The notes beneath the pieces are model-generated. The model ran no database searches, had not been told where the DNA came from, and worked only from the letters and a program-made list of their open reading frames with translations. A stretch of DNA of 64,000 nt. Source: Histomonas meleagridis (Eukaryota > Parabasalia > Tritrichomonadida > Dientamoebidae). Each line of letters begins with the position of its first letter. Position 1 is the stretch's first letter. Below are positions 9,048-17,682 of the stretch, in pieces. Made by a program: the position numbers and the translations under genes. Location: positions 1-64,000 of the forward strand of contig WSYJ01000187.1 of NCBI GenBank assembly GCA_020186115.1, in the 5' to 3' direction.

Positions 9048-10490
9048 TTAGAAAAGGAATGGAAGCGCGCCTCCTGTCTTAACGAATTCTTTGCTGACCT
9101 CTTCAGCGAACTGATAAAGGATTGAGACTGCCAAAATGATACCCGTTCCAGAGCCGAATGCGCCAAGGAAGTCGGCGACGAATGAGAGAAGTCCAGTGAG
9201 GATACCGCCGAGTGCTGCTGCTGTTGGGATGTAGTAGTTAAGTTTCTTAGCAATGGCGTTCTTATCTTCACGATGTCCTTGAATTGTAAGGTGTTGTGCC
9301 TTAAGACTATTAGCGACATCTTTAGCAGATTGGCCACTAACGTTAATGTAGTAATAAGCAATGATACCAGCAGAGCTCAAAATGATGATCAAATAAATGA
9401 GTGTATGTAATGGATCATTAAGTGTATGTTTGATTGACGTTGGTGCTTGAAGATAATATGCTAAGCCACTGATTGGTACTGCATATTCATCACCTAAGCC
9501 TTGTTCTGGTGATCTCCAGACACCAAGAATACGTGTAACAATTGATTCGGGCCAACGTGAACAAATGATTCTTGAGAATGAGCAGATTTGTGAAATAACT
9601 GTGGATTGAACAATGATTGGTGTAGTGGATGCATAGAAAAGCTTAATCTCGAACGGTTTTGGATCGGCACGGTTAACGGTCGTCATTAAACGGACGTCAA
9701 TTTTGATGTGCTCAAAGAAAATGACTGCGATGAAGACAAGAAGCGTCGAGAAGACGTTGGAAAGGTTTGGAAGGTGTGAGCGGAACATAGCTTCGCGAAT
9801 GGCTCTGAGTTTATCTTTACGTGTGATAAGAAGATGGAAGAATGCAACAATTGCACCTTCATATTCTTTACCACGGCCATAAGTGAAGGATTGGAATGAG
9901 AAAAGACGCCAAATGATTTGTTCACAGATGTTTGTAGCAATGAATAATGAAATACCAGAGCCAATGCCGTAGCCATTTTGAAGCATTTCATCAAGAAGAA
10001 TAACAACGATGGCTGCAACAAATAATTGAGCGATGATTGCAATTGAACCGAAAACTCCAATGTCTTTAAGAACACCGTATTGGCCTGTGAAAAGAGCTGT
10101 GCATGCTTGGAATAATGTCATGACTAATCCAGCAAGCTTTTGAGCAGCATCGAAAAGTGCTGTTGATTCTTGATTTGTTTGGTCACGATTAATAAGTCCG
10201 AATCCAGAAAGAAGTTGGAGAATCATACCTGAGCTGACGATTGGGGAAATACCAAGTTCCATAAGTGTGTACTTGGATGAAGCAGTAAGAAGACGAAGGT
10301 GATACATTGGGTCTTGGTGAGCAACCTTACGGACGCCATAAAGAGGTGTTAATGTACAAACAAGATATAATGCAAGTGCTGCAAACGTGTACATTAATCT
10401 CCTCTTAATGTCAATGTCGTTCTTCGGTTTGGGAACCGTAGGAACGAAATTAAGAACTGGCTGAAGGAAGTGAAGCAGATCAAATCCCAT
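9048..10490 (-). CDS. SEC61A: Sec61 alpha, translocon channel subunit
   Basis: The 480-residue protein has ten hydrophobic segments and the eukaryotic Sec61 alpha plan. The N-terminus (F-L-Q-P-V-L-N-F-V-P) leads into an amphipathic helix. The plug/TM2 region has G-I-S-P-I-V-S-S-G-M-I-L-Q-L-L, and the TM5-TM6 cytosolic loop is followed by TM7 and the T-I-Q-G-H-R-E-D loop. The C-terminal helices contain A-A-A-L-G-G. It forms the ER membrane channel for co-translational secretion and membrane insertion. Length equals the family norm. The gene is less AT-rich than its neighbours, as expected for a highly expressed housekeeping gene. It is transcribed divergently from the FPL gene. This is probably a single-copy essential gene, and it is not duplicated in the right arm. 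Confidence 0.97.
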   Translation of the reverse strand: MGFDLLHFLQPVLNFVPTVPKPKNDIDIKRRLMYTFAALALYLVCTLTPLYGVRKVAHQDPMYHLRLLTASSKYTLMELGISPIVSSGMILQLLSGFGLINRDQTNQESTALFDAAQKLAGLVMTLFQACTALFTGQYGVLKDIGVFGSIAIIAQLFVAAIVVILLDEMLQNGYGIGSGISLFIATNICEQIIWRLFSFQSFTYGRGKEYEGAIVAFFHLLITRKDKLRAIREAMFRSHLPNLSNVFSTLLVFIAVIFFEHIKIDVRLMTTVNRADPKPFEIKLFYASTTPIIVQSTVISQICSFSRIICSRWPESIVTRILGVWRSPEQGLGDEYAVPISGLAYYLQAPTSIKHTLNDPLHTLIYLIIILSSAGIIAYYYINVSGQSAKDVANSLKAQHLTIQGHREDKNAIAKKLNYYIPTAAALGGILTGLLSFVADFLGAFGSGTGIILAVSILYQFAEEVSKEFVKTGGALPFLF

Positions 10491-10904
10491 TTCTTAAATG
10501 GCTGGTGATGGCGGTTGATAATTTCGGTTTGTTTCAAAAAGTTTGTCATTTGGATTAATAACGGTCGCGAAGTATGGCTTTTTTGCAGTTCAAAATAATG
10601 AAATTTTTATTCTTAAAAAAATTTTAATTAAATATCTACAAACAAATGTATTGCCAAAAATGTTTGTGACTTTTTTGATTGGAAATCATATTTTGGCTAA
10701 ATGCGAATTTCTTGTCATTTACAATTAATAAAAACATTAACCCAAAAAAAAAAAAAAATTGAAGAAAAATGTGTTAAATTTTCATTTTTAGTTAGATCAT
10801 AAAAGATTTTGAATTTATACATTATGCCAATCTCTTAAGAAAGTAAACTCCCATCGTGGAATTGAGAATATAAACGAGTGGTTCTTGTAAAAAAGCTTGA
10901 ATTA
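10491..10904. other. Divergent intergenic region between Sec61 and FPL genes
   Basis: About 414 bases without a supported gene. On the Sec61 side, TCACCA lies about 16 bases before the start codon and could be an initiator. A-rich tracts occur near 10746-10760. Short open frames here lack coding character. Confidence 0.4.
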
Positions 10905-12593
10905 ATGAAAAAAACAGCACCAAAAGTAAATATCGAATTTTCTGTTTTTTCATTTAAACGTCCGCTCCCTTTTGACAAAATGGATCTTGAGCCTTTAAAA
11001 GAAGCATCAAGTTCATTAATTTCCGAATTCAATGAAGAAAATTGTATTAAATTTACCAACGAAATTGAAAAAATCCCAGAAATGTATGCTTTTTCAGCAG
11101 ATTCATCTGTAACTAAACTCAATAAACTCAAAGAAACCAATTGTTTTAGTGCCTTTAAAGTAATTTTTAAAGCATCACATAACAAAGAAATCAAAATATC
11201 AGAAATGTGTCAATTGAAAATTCTAAAATTTTGGGATTTTTTATTACAAAGTACAAATTCAAAAGAAGAAATTAACTATTTGTTTTCTGACAATAAAATA
11301 AATGATTTAATCATGTATAAATGTTCTCTTTCAGATGAAATTCTCCAAATGTATTCAACTGTTCTCAAAGGAATCTCAATGAAAGCCAAAGACCTTGACG
11401 ATTTTAGTGTTCTTTTTTCCGACGGTACGTGTCCACTTTTCATTTATGCAAACCCACATATCTACAATGCTGATTCTGTTGTTCTTTCTGGTGCTCGTAT
11501 GGTCATTCTCAATCTTTGTTTAATCAAAAACCCGATCATACAAGATCTTATTTGTGGTGCTAAATCAGGAATCCGGACATTAATTTCGAGCTTAGATACT
11601 GATGAATTTCTTTTTCTTGCGGACTTAATGAATGTTGTTCCTTTGTCACTTCTAAATTATATCATTAAGCATCTAAGGGCTGAACTTAGCTCAACAAACT
11701 TACATACATTAGCAAAAGCTATTTCTTATTTAGAACAATCGCCTGCTCGTTCGATGCTTATGGAATTGGTTTCTTCGAAATTACCTATTATGCTTGAAAT
11801 TAAATCAGATTTACCAATGGCTCTTTCATTAACTCTTTTTTGTCTTAAGAACAAGTTGATTTTGTTAGATCCTGCCATTGAGTTTGGGATGATTGATTCT
11901 TATGGCAATAGTTCAAGAAAGCCCAAATCCAAAAAAGGTTTCAACTTCAAGGAAACGGTTATACAAATTTTCACAAAACAAATTTCTGTTGAAACCGTTG
12001 CACTTACTCTCAAAATCATAGAATTTTTGTACGGAAGTGAAATTCCAGATGTTTACATTGTAAACAATACAATTATTGGTGAATTAAAAAAAATGAGTCC
12101 AAATGTTTTATTGCCAATTTTCCTTAAGCAAATTAAGCCACAGCGATGCGACATGACATACTACATCTCACAAAAGGCCGATTTACCCAAATATTCAAAT
12201 GAGCAAAAAAAGATATTCATTCTTTATGAAATTCAAAAATATTTGACTCAAGGGAATTTCCAAGGATTTATACTCGATTCAAGTACATGCACCGAAAAAC
12301 AAGGACCTGTTAAGGATATTAATAATCGAATAATTGTATTAAATGAAGGAGAACTTATATTTTCTGATGAAAAATATAAAATTTCCGACTTCTATGTTTG
12401 CGATAAAAAAGAAACATCAAAAACGTCGAATAAGGTTTTCTTTAAATCAAAATCGAATTCATTTAACGAAAACTTTTTCGAATTTCCATCAACTGAAATT
12501 GCAAAATTATTTAAACAGAACCTTGAAAACATGCAAAGGATTGTCATAAGCAACATGTTGGATAAATTGGTTATGAAACCTGAAAGGTATTGA
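10905..12593 (+). CDS. FPL-domain protein, CLEC16A/GOP-1-like
   Basis: The 562-residue helical protein. Residues about 90-210 fit the FPL domain of CLEC16A. Features are the L-K-I-L-K-F-W-D-F-L-L-Q segment, then N-Y-L-F-S-D-N-K-I-N-D-L-I, then S-D-E-I-L-Q-M-Y ... L-K-G-I-S-M-K, and a terminal A-R-M-V-I-L-N-L. In animals this family acts in endosome maturation, mitophagy and autophagy, and in worms GOP-1 activates Rab2. The remainder is alpha-solenoid-like without other motifs. ATG 10905 is chosen over an upstream GTG in the same frame. The C-terminus is shorter than in animals. The family call is from pattern recognition of the FPL block only. Confidence 0.7.
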   Translation: MKKTAPKVNIEFSVFSFKRPLPFDKMDLEPLKEASSSLISEFNEENCIKFTNEIEKIPEMYAFSADSSVTKLNKLKETNCFSAFKVIFKASHNKEIKISEMCQLKILKFWDFLLQSTNSKEEINYLFSDNKINDLIMYKCSLSDEILQMYSTVLKGISMKAKDLDDFSVLFSDGTCPLFIYANPHIYNADSVVLSGARMVILNLCLIKNPIIQDLICGAKSGIRTLISSLDTDEFLFLADLMNVVPLSLLNYIIKHLRAELSSTNLHTLAKAISYLEQSPARSMLMELVSSKLPIMLEIKSDLPMALSLTLFCLKNKLILLDPAIEFGMIDSYGNSSRKPKSKKGFNFKETVIQIFTKQISVETVALTLKIIEFLYGSEIPDVYIVNNTIIGELKKMSPNVLLPIFLKQIKPQRCDMTYYISQKADLPKYSNEQKKIFILYEIQKYLTQGNFQGFILDSSTCTEKQGPVKDINNRIIVLNEGELIFSDEKYKISDFYVCDKKETSKTSNKVFFKSKSNSFNENFFEFPSTEIAKLFKQNLENMQRIVISNMLDKLVMKPERY

Positions 12594-12660
12594 CTTTGTT
12601 TACGATGATTAAATAAAAAATAAAATTAAAAATTGCTTTTTTAAAAGTTCTCAAATTATT

Positions 12661-14379
12661 ATGACGATGTTCTTTCTTTTAAATTCCTTTTTGAACCGAA
12701 GGATCATGAACGTTTGTTTTTTTCCAATGTTTTTGATTTTCATTAACACTATAACAGCAATAAATGGATTACTTAATTATACAATTGACTTTCATGGAAT
12801 GAAATTTAAAGGCCCATCTTATTTTGCAATATTATCACCTACATTTCATCAAAATTTTATTTCGTTATCAAGACTTTATTTTACGCATTCTATTCACGCA
12901 TCCTTTCTTTTTTCAAGCAATTCTAGAGTTAAAATTTCAAATTCACAATTTAAGAATTATTTAGATTCAGTTATCAAAACTAATTCCATCAATATTAATT
13001 CTGAAAATCAAGTATACAGGGATCGTACCGAATATCAAGGAAGTATTGTTGGGTTATGTAGTTTTAATAATGATCTTTTTACTGATATCACTTCTAGTCA
13101 AACCGGTTCTGTTTATTTAAATGGGATAAATAGTGTTACATTTACCTCTTGTAGGTTTATTAGATGTACTGCGACACAAGGTTCAGCATTATGGATCACA
13201 CAATGTAATCTTTATTTATCAAATTGCTATACAGAAGAATGTACATCTTCAGAAGAAGCTGGAGGTACCATCACATTATATTATTCTTATTATGAAATTA
13301 AAAATTTATGTGTCAATCGCTCAATAGATACGTCAGCAAGTGGGTCTTCAATACTTAACATTCGAGATTCCAAAGGCGAAATAACATATTCAACAATTGT
13401 TGATCCAACGTTCACTTCTGGCACAGTCCATTACTATATTTGTCTTTATTCATTATCAGGACGAACTTCAATTAATAATTGTTGCTTTTCATCAGCTACT
13501 CCAACAACTGATGTTGGAAACATATTTTATCTTGTGTTTGGGCAAACAAAAGGAAATGAGCTCATTGTAGACAAGCTTACATTTCCTGAAAACTTTGAGA
13601 ACACTTTCTTATTCCAAACATTTTATGATATGGATGCTGATCTTCCATATTATTATGTAGCATTCAATGAAACGCAAAATAAACAATGTCATTTGGACGG
13701 ATTTTTATTCAGCTATGGAGTTTTGCAAACGCCAACATCTATACCGACTGATACCCCTATAACAACTGAAGAAACTATTGAGAAAACAACTTCAACTATT
13801 GATGAATCAACAGTAATAACTTCGAGTTCCGAAGTAACATCAGAAACAACTTCAAGCTCAGAAATAATTTCAAGCTCTGAAGCATCAACAGAAACAACTT
13901 CAAGTTCTGAGATATTATCTGAAATTACATCGAGTTCAGAAGTAACAACAGAAACTACTTCAAGTCCTGTAATATCACAAACTGAAATATCTTCGCAAAT
14001 CGAAGCAACAACAGAAGTAATTTCACAAAGTGAATTAACATCAATAACAATATCTGAAGAAACATCAGAGTTAACAGAGTTGTCCGAAACGGAAATTAAT
14101 ATATCATATTCAGATAACTCAACGCAGATAACTTCAAGTGGAACGAGTGTTTTCATGGGAACAATTCTTCCGATAATTATAGTTATTATAGTTATTATTT
14201 TGATTGTGATTGTTATTATTATAATTTGCGTTTGCCGTAAGAAAAAGATTGAAAAAACTGATGTTTATTATATTAATGAAAGTGATACATCATCAGTCGA
14301 CATGGAACTTATACCTCTTTTGGGTAGGCATAAATCGAATAATGAAGGAATGATATCTCCTCAACAAATTGATGAATAA
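12661..14379 (+). CDS. Pmp-like type I surface protein with Ser/Thr-rich stalk
   Basis: The 572-residue protein has an N-terminal signal sequence (residues about 15-35) and an ectodomain of parallel beta-helix-like repeats with recurring short strands and S-x-C or N-x-C motifs (about 70-350). This resembles the polymorphic-membrane-protein-like family known in trichomonads. A stalk of about 125 residues built from imperfect E-T-T-S-S-S-E units follows (13750-14110). A strongly hydrophobic Ile/Val transmembrane helix (about 502-525), a basic stop-transfer C-R-K-K-K and an acidic cytosolic tail complete it. The stalk is likely O-glycosylated. The probable role is adhesion or a surface coat. The start is the first of several in-frame ATGs; the second (M16) would give a tighter signal peptide. 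Confidence 0.75.
   Translation: MTMFFLLNSFLNRRIMNVCFFPMFLIFINTITAINGLLNYTIDFHGMKFKGPSYFAILSPTFHQNFISLSRLYFTHSIHASFLFSSNSRVKISNSQFKNYLDSVIKTNSININSENQVYRDRTEYQGSIVGLCSFNNDLFTDITSSQTGSVYLNGINSVTFTSCRFIRCTATQGSALWITQCNLYLSNCYTEECTSSEEAGGTITLYYSYYEIKNLCVNRSIDTSASGSSILNIRDSKGEITYSTIVDPTFTSGTVHYYICLYSLSGRTSINNCCFSSATPTTDVGNIFYLVFGQTKGNELIVDKLTFPENFENTFLFQTFYDMDADLPYYYVAFNETQNKQCHLDGFLFSYGVLQTPTSIPTDTPITTEETIEKTTSTIDESTVITSSSEVTSETTSSSEIISSSEASTETTSSSEILSEITSSSEVTTETTSSPVISQTEISSQIEATTEVISQSELTSITISEETSELTELSETEINISYSDNSTQITSSGTSVFMGTILPIIIVIIVIILIVIVIIIICVCRKKKIEKTDVYYINESDTSSVDMELIPLLGRHKSNNEGMISPQQIDE
13790..13990 (+). repeat. Imperfect Ser/Thr/Glu stalk repeats
   Basis: Short imperfect direct repeats encoding S-S-S-E-V/I with T-S-E-T-T spacers inside the Pmp-like gene. 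They make a long antisense open frame on the minus strand that is not a gene. Confidence 0.7.
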
Positions 14380-14568
14380 TTAATTCTGTTGTATATAACT
14401 CCAAATAAATAAATGTTATGTGTTGAATACATTTTATATTAATGATTTTATACAACTTCGATGCTATAAATACTCCTTTTGTATTATTATCTACTTATTT
14501 CCCATTATTTTTCTCTTGATGAGTATTTTGGTAATAATAAATAAAATCAAAAATAATATTAAAAAATA

Positions 14569-15090
14569 TTAATCAAAAATTACTTGACGCGAAATTCGAC
14601 CTGATAATGTAGTGAAATATTTTCTTTGTTGTGTTTCAATTTGATTTGGTATTTGAATGTTTCCTCCTTCTAATTTCTTTCTTGCACTTATTTCGGGTGA
14701 AAAAATTTCTAATCCAAGTTTTGTAAATGCATATGAATCTTTTTTAGATTTAATAAGATTCTTATTTAAAAGTTTCCCTAAAAAATATTTCGTTCGTTTG
14801 GTAATAATATGTTGAGATCCTGTTTCTTTATAATCATGAAGATATTTGTTGATCTTATGATAACTAACATATTCATTTTCTTTCGTTTTTTGTGAAAAAA
14901 TTGCTTCTGCTATTAATTTTTCATAATCGCCTATTTTATATGTGATTCTTTTCTTTTTTATTTCATTGTTCCTTCCTTTCTTTTTATTTAAATTTTCTTT
15001 TTCCTTTCGTTTTTGATTTTGTTTTGATTTGATTGTCGCTATTCTTGTTGATTCTCTAATTGTTTGTTGTTCTGAACCTCTTGTTTGCAT
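14569..15090 (-). CDS. H15-like winged-helix nuclear protein (left copy)
   Basis: The 173-residue protein has a very basic N-terminus (Lys/Arg/Asn-rich to about residue 50). A compact domain (about 53-130) follows with Y-E-K-L-I-A-E-A-I, then H-K-I-N-K-Y-L-H-D-Y, then L-G-K-L-L-N-K-N-L-I-K-S-K-K-D-S-Y-A-F. The helix order and the final beta hairpin resemble the linker-histone H15 winged helix. A basic arm plus H15 fold would fit a chromatin or DNA-binding role. Family assignment is tentative; another winged-helix family is possible. The right copy is frameshifted at an A-run, so this is the only intact version here. Confidence 0.5.
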   Translation of the reverse strand: MQTRGSEQQTIRESTRIATIKSKQNQKRKEKENLNKKKGRNNEIKKKRITYKIGDYEKLIAEAIFSQKTKENEYVSYHKINKYLHDYKETGSQHIITKRTKYFLGKLLNKNLIKSKKDSYAFTKLGLEIFSPEISARKKLEGGNIQIPNQIETQQRKYFTTLSGRISRQVIFD

Positions 15091-15368
15091 AATAATGATT
15101 GAATTGAATAATTTTTATTGATTTAATTTTATGGAGATGAAACATTATGAAAACTCATTATTTTTATTTTATTTGAAGATGTGTATTATGAAATCATTTT
15201 AAACAAAACCTCTCTTCATCTTTTTTCTTTATTAAAAATTTATTTAAATTATGTAACATAATGTTAATCATTCATTCATCAAAACAAAAAATAATAAAAA
15301 TAAAAATAAAAAAAAAATTATAACATTTTATTAATTAATAATTATTCTATTGAATTACAAAACATAAT

Positions 15369-16050
15369 TTAATGATCATTAAAACTTTGATTCGAATATT
15401 TCGTAAATAAAAAAGGAGAAATGAAATCTGAAAGAATTGGATCTGATTTCACAGCATGTAAAACTTGTTCAACTGTAAGAACTGTGGGCGCATCTGTCGG
15501 GTTTTCGAGAATTTTAAGTTCATATGTGCTTTTTAAGATACGTTTTAAAAACAATTTTAGTGCTGAAAGAATAATTCCAACTGATTTGGAATCAAACGAT
15601 TTAACTTTTTCATTCGTAATAATACTCATTCGTTGTGATAACTGATTAATCGATTGAATGTGATGAAAATCTGATGCAGAAAATGTATTAAACATTTTGA
15701 TTTTCGTGTTTTCTGTCGAAGAATTATTAGTACTTGGTGCTTCATGTTTAATTTGATGTTTTCGTTGTTTCCGTGGAATGTTGATGCCTGGTGGTGGGAT
15801 TCGTGAAAAATGGGCATTAAAAAGAATCGAACGAAGTAATTCATTATGTAAAAACTTGGCAGTATCATTATGTAATATTTCTTTGATTTCTGAATCATAC
15901 GTCGATTTTGCACACATACCATGTAAAAAACGTGATAAAAGACTCCAATAACGTTCATCAACAAACTCTTCCAACTTATGACGAATACTAATGGTATCTT
16001 TCCGATTAGAATAGATATCACCCTTTTTCTCGAAATTCTTGAAGATTCAT
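15369..16050 (-). pseudogene. ADA1/TADA1-like SAGA subunit, left copy with N-terminal frameshift
   Basis: Family: SAGA-Tad1. The domain contains Y-W-S-L-L-S-R-F-L-H-G-M-C-A-K-S-T-Y-D, then L-H-N-E-L-L-R-S-I-L-F-N-A, matching the conserved YW..L..FL and LHN..L..I..NA core. ADA1 is a histone-fold scaffold subunit of the SAGA histone acetyltransferase coactivator complex. The natural start is ATG 16050 (M-N-L-Q-E-F). In this copy a GGG at 16021-16023 replaces the GG of the right copy and shifts the frame after about ten codons; the rest (15974-15369) stays open to a stop in TAAA. It may be a true lesion or a sequencing indel. It overlaps nothing and lies between the H15-like and LisH-like genes, all on the minus strand. 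Confidence 0.7.
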
Positions 16051-16196
16051 TTGGTTTGCTGGATTTTGTTGTTGGATTTCTTTCTTTATTTTGGCAACAA
16101 ATTTCTGTGTTGACTTAAATTTGTATACGTGAACGTTTAAAATGAAAAACGAAGAAAAAAAAATGAAATGAATTTAATTTGAGAAATATACATTTA

Positions 16197-16643
16197 TTAA
16201 AGTCCTTCTAATGTTGAAAATACTTTAACACGTTCTTGAAATGAATGTTCTTCAAGTGTTTTGGATATATTTTGAAGTTCTTTAAAATATTCTTCACGTG
16301 AAAAATTTTCAAATGTATGAACAAGAATAGGTTGATTCCCTTCATAAAATTCATAATCAATAGTTTTAAGTGTTAATTTCATATCATGTTTTTGAAGAAA
16401 GTCATAAACAAACTCGTAAGCTTGAAGCCATGATTCTTCTTCTGATTCTTTAGGTTTTGATTGTAATGTACAAAATTTATGTTCTTTAGAACCAATAACT
16501 TCTTTCGTCATTTTGTGATAAAGTTTTGCTTGAAAATAATTACTCGTTCCTTTTTGTTTCATTTCTTCATTAACTTTCTCTTGAATTTCTTCTTTTGGAA
16601 TTTTACGTGGAAATTTTTTACTTTTAGGAAGTTTTAATGTCAT
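16197..16643 (-). CDS. Small LisH-like protein (left copy)
   Basis: The 148-residue protein has a basic N-terminus (K-L-P-K-S-K-K-F-P-R-K-I-P-K-E-E). A central segment, W-L-Q-A-Y-E-F-V-Y-D-F-L-Q-K-H-D-M-K-L-T-L-K, resembles a LisH dimerisation motif, and a charged helical tail follows. No family is firmly recognised. The right-arm copy (38020-38466) encodes the identical protein with no lesion, in contrast to its neighbours. It is divergent from the SMP gene, sharing a 140-base intergenic region. Confidence 0.6.
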   Translation of the reverse strand: MTLKLPKSKKFPRKIPKEEIQEKVNEEMKQKGTSNYFQAKLYHKMTKEVIGSKEHKFCTLQSKPKESEEESWLQAYEFVYDFLQKHDMKLTLKTIDYEFYEGNQPILVHTFENFSREEYFKELQNISKTLEEHSFQERVKVFSTLEGL

Positions 16644-16783
16644 AACAAATAAAATTTAAAGAAAAAAAAAATTAAAAAAATAAATAAAAAAGAAGAGAAA
16701 TACGTTAATGAAAAATATGAGAAATAAACCTAACAAAAGTTGTCAAAAAAGGAAAGAAAAGAAAAAAGGAACAGAAGAACTAA
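16644..16783. promoter_or_regulatory. Shared bidirectional promoter region (LisH-like / SMP)
   Basis: 140 bases between divergent start codons, A/T-rich, and conserved in the right arm (37879-38019). It must hold the promoters of both genes. TTGTCAAAAAAGG upstream of the SMP ATG and ACGTTAATG mid-way are the only GC-containing patches. Confidence 0.5.
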
Positions 16784-17458
16784 ATGGGAGCTTTTTACAA
16801 CGGATTTGTTTTTACACTTGTTGCTATTCTTATCTTTATTCTCTTTATGTTATTCTATTATTTTGATAAACTTGAAAAACAAAATCAACTACTTGTTGAT
16901 CTTTCGAAAGCTAAAGTTGAAAGTACTACATGGATTAATACACTTTTGTCACGAATTCTTACACATTTCCGAACAGATTTAGCAGTTAAATATATTAATG
17001 AAGAAGTTAGCAAATCGTTAGGACCAGACTTCAACTTTTCACTTCGAACAATTGGTGAAGATGTCAAAATATCACCAGTTTCAACACTTGAAGAAGAAGG
17101 TAAACCACCAATTCTTTTTATTACAGTTAGTTGGGAAGATGGTGTTTCTTTTGATATTGAGAAACTTTCAAATCTTCAAGGCAAACCAATAGACAAACCA
17201 GAAGAACGGATTAAAGTTGAGATTGATGTTCGTAAAGTCGAAGTTACGACTAAACTTCATTGGCGTGATGAGAACACCATTCTTCTTAACTTCTTCTATC
17301 CAAGCAAAACAGACTTTGATGTCACCGTCAATCTTTTTGTATTAACATTCCGGCCATCAACAAAGGAATTCAGGAAGAAGAAAAAATCCAAATTAATAAA
17401 TCAGAGTAAATCATTCATGAATTTTCTCTTTATCATTTTTAAATTATGTTTTTATTAA
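16784..17458 (+). pseudogene. SMP-domain membrane lipid-transfer protein, left copy with 91-base deletion
   Basis: The N-terminal transmembrane helix (residues about 8-28) is followed by a short coiled linker and an SMP-like domain starting at E-S-T-T-W-I-N-T-L-L-S-R-I (about 46) with V-K-Y-I-N-E-E-V. SMP domains of the tricalbin/extended-synaptotagmin type sit at ER contact sites and move lipids between membranes. Relative to the right copy, 91 bases are missing after about 17340 (N-L-F). The frame therefore changes and the last 30-odd residues are unrelated and basic. The right copy shows the natural ending. The stop here lies in TAAA. No C2 domain follows in either copy, so the full-length family member would be only about 240 residues. 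Confidence 0.7.
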
Positions 17459-17682
17459 ATGTTATTTCGTTCCTTATGAACATATTGTTATTTGTGTTGA
17501 AATGACATGTTTCAAGCATAAAACGATGGTAATTGTTTGTAATACATTTGAAAAGTCATAAAATTTGTTTCAAATTTGAAAGTCGTAAATAAGTGTATAA
17601 TCATTGAATTGTTGTTGTTTACGTATGTGCAAAATTCTATGAGGAATTCAATTTTTTGATTATTTTTAACGGTTACAAACGA

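Larger units (their letters stand above)
8746..14442. other. 5.7 kb segment present only in the left arm
   Basis: Comparison with the right arm shows that the sequence just upstream of Myb joins directly to the end of block C at about 40219. The whole of about 8746-14442 (Sec61 alpha, FPL/CLEC16A-like, Pmp-like surface protein) is therefore missing on the right. Short shared A/T-rich sequence at the joint (AAAATTT) would fit a microhomology deletion, or an insertion on the left. Confidence 0.8.
14443..17499 (+). repeat. Inverted duplication, block C, left copy (pairs with 37071-40219)
   Basis: A 3.06 kb block holding H15-like, ADA1-like, LisH-like and SMP genes. It is almost identical to the reverse complement of 37071-40219. 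The right copy is 92 bases longer, nearly all due to a 91-base deletion in the left SMP gene. Edges: TGATTTTATACAACTTCG on the distal side and TTATTTGTGTTG on the side of the BspA gene. Confidence 0.95.

Noticed and set aside
13713-14156. 147-codon antisense open frame
   Set aside because: It arises from the Ser/Thr/Glu-repetitive stalk of the Pmp-like gene and has the matching low-complexity mirror composition.
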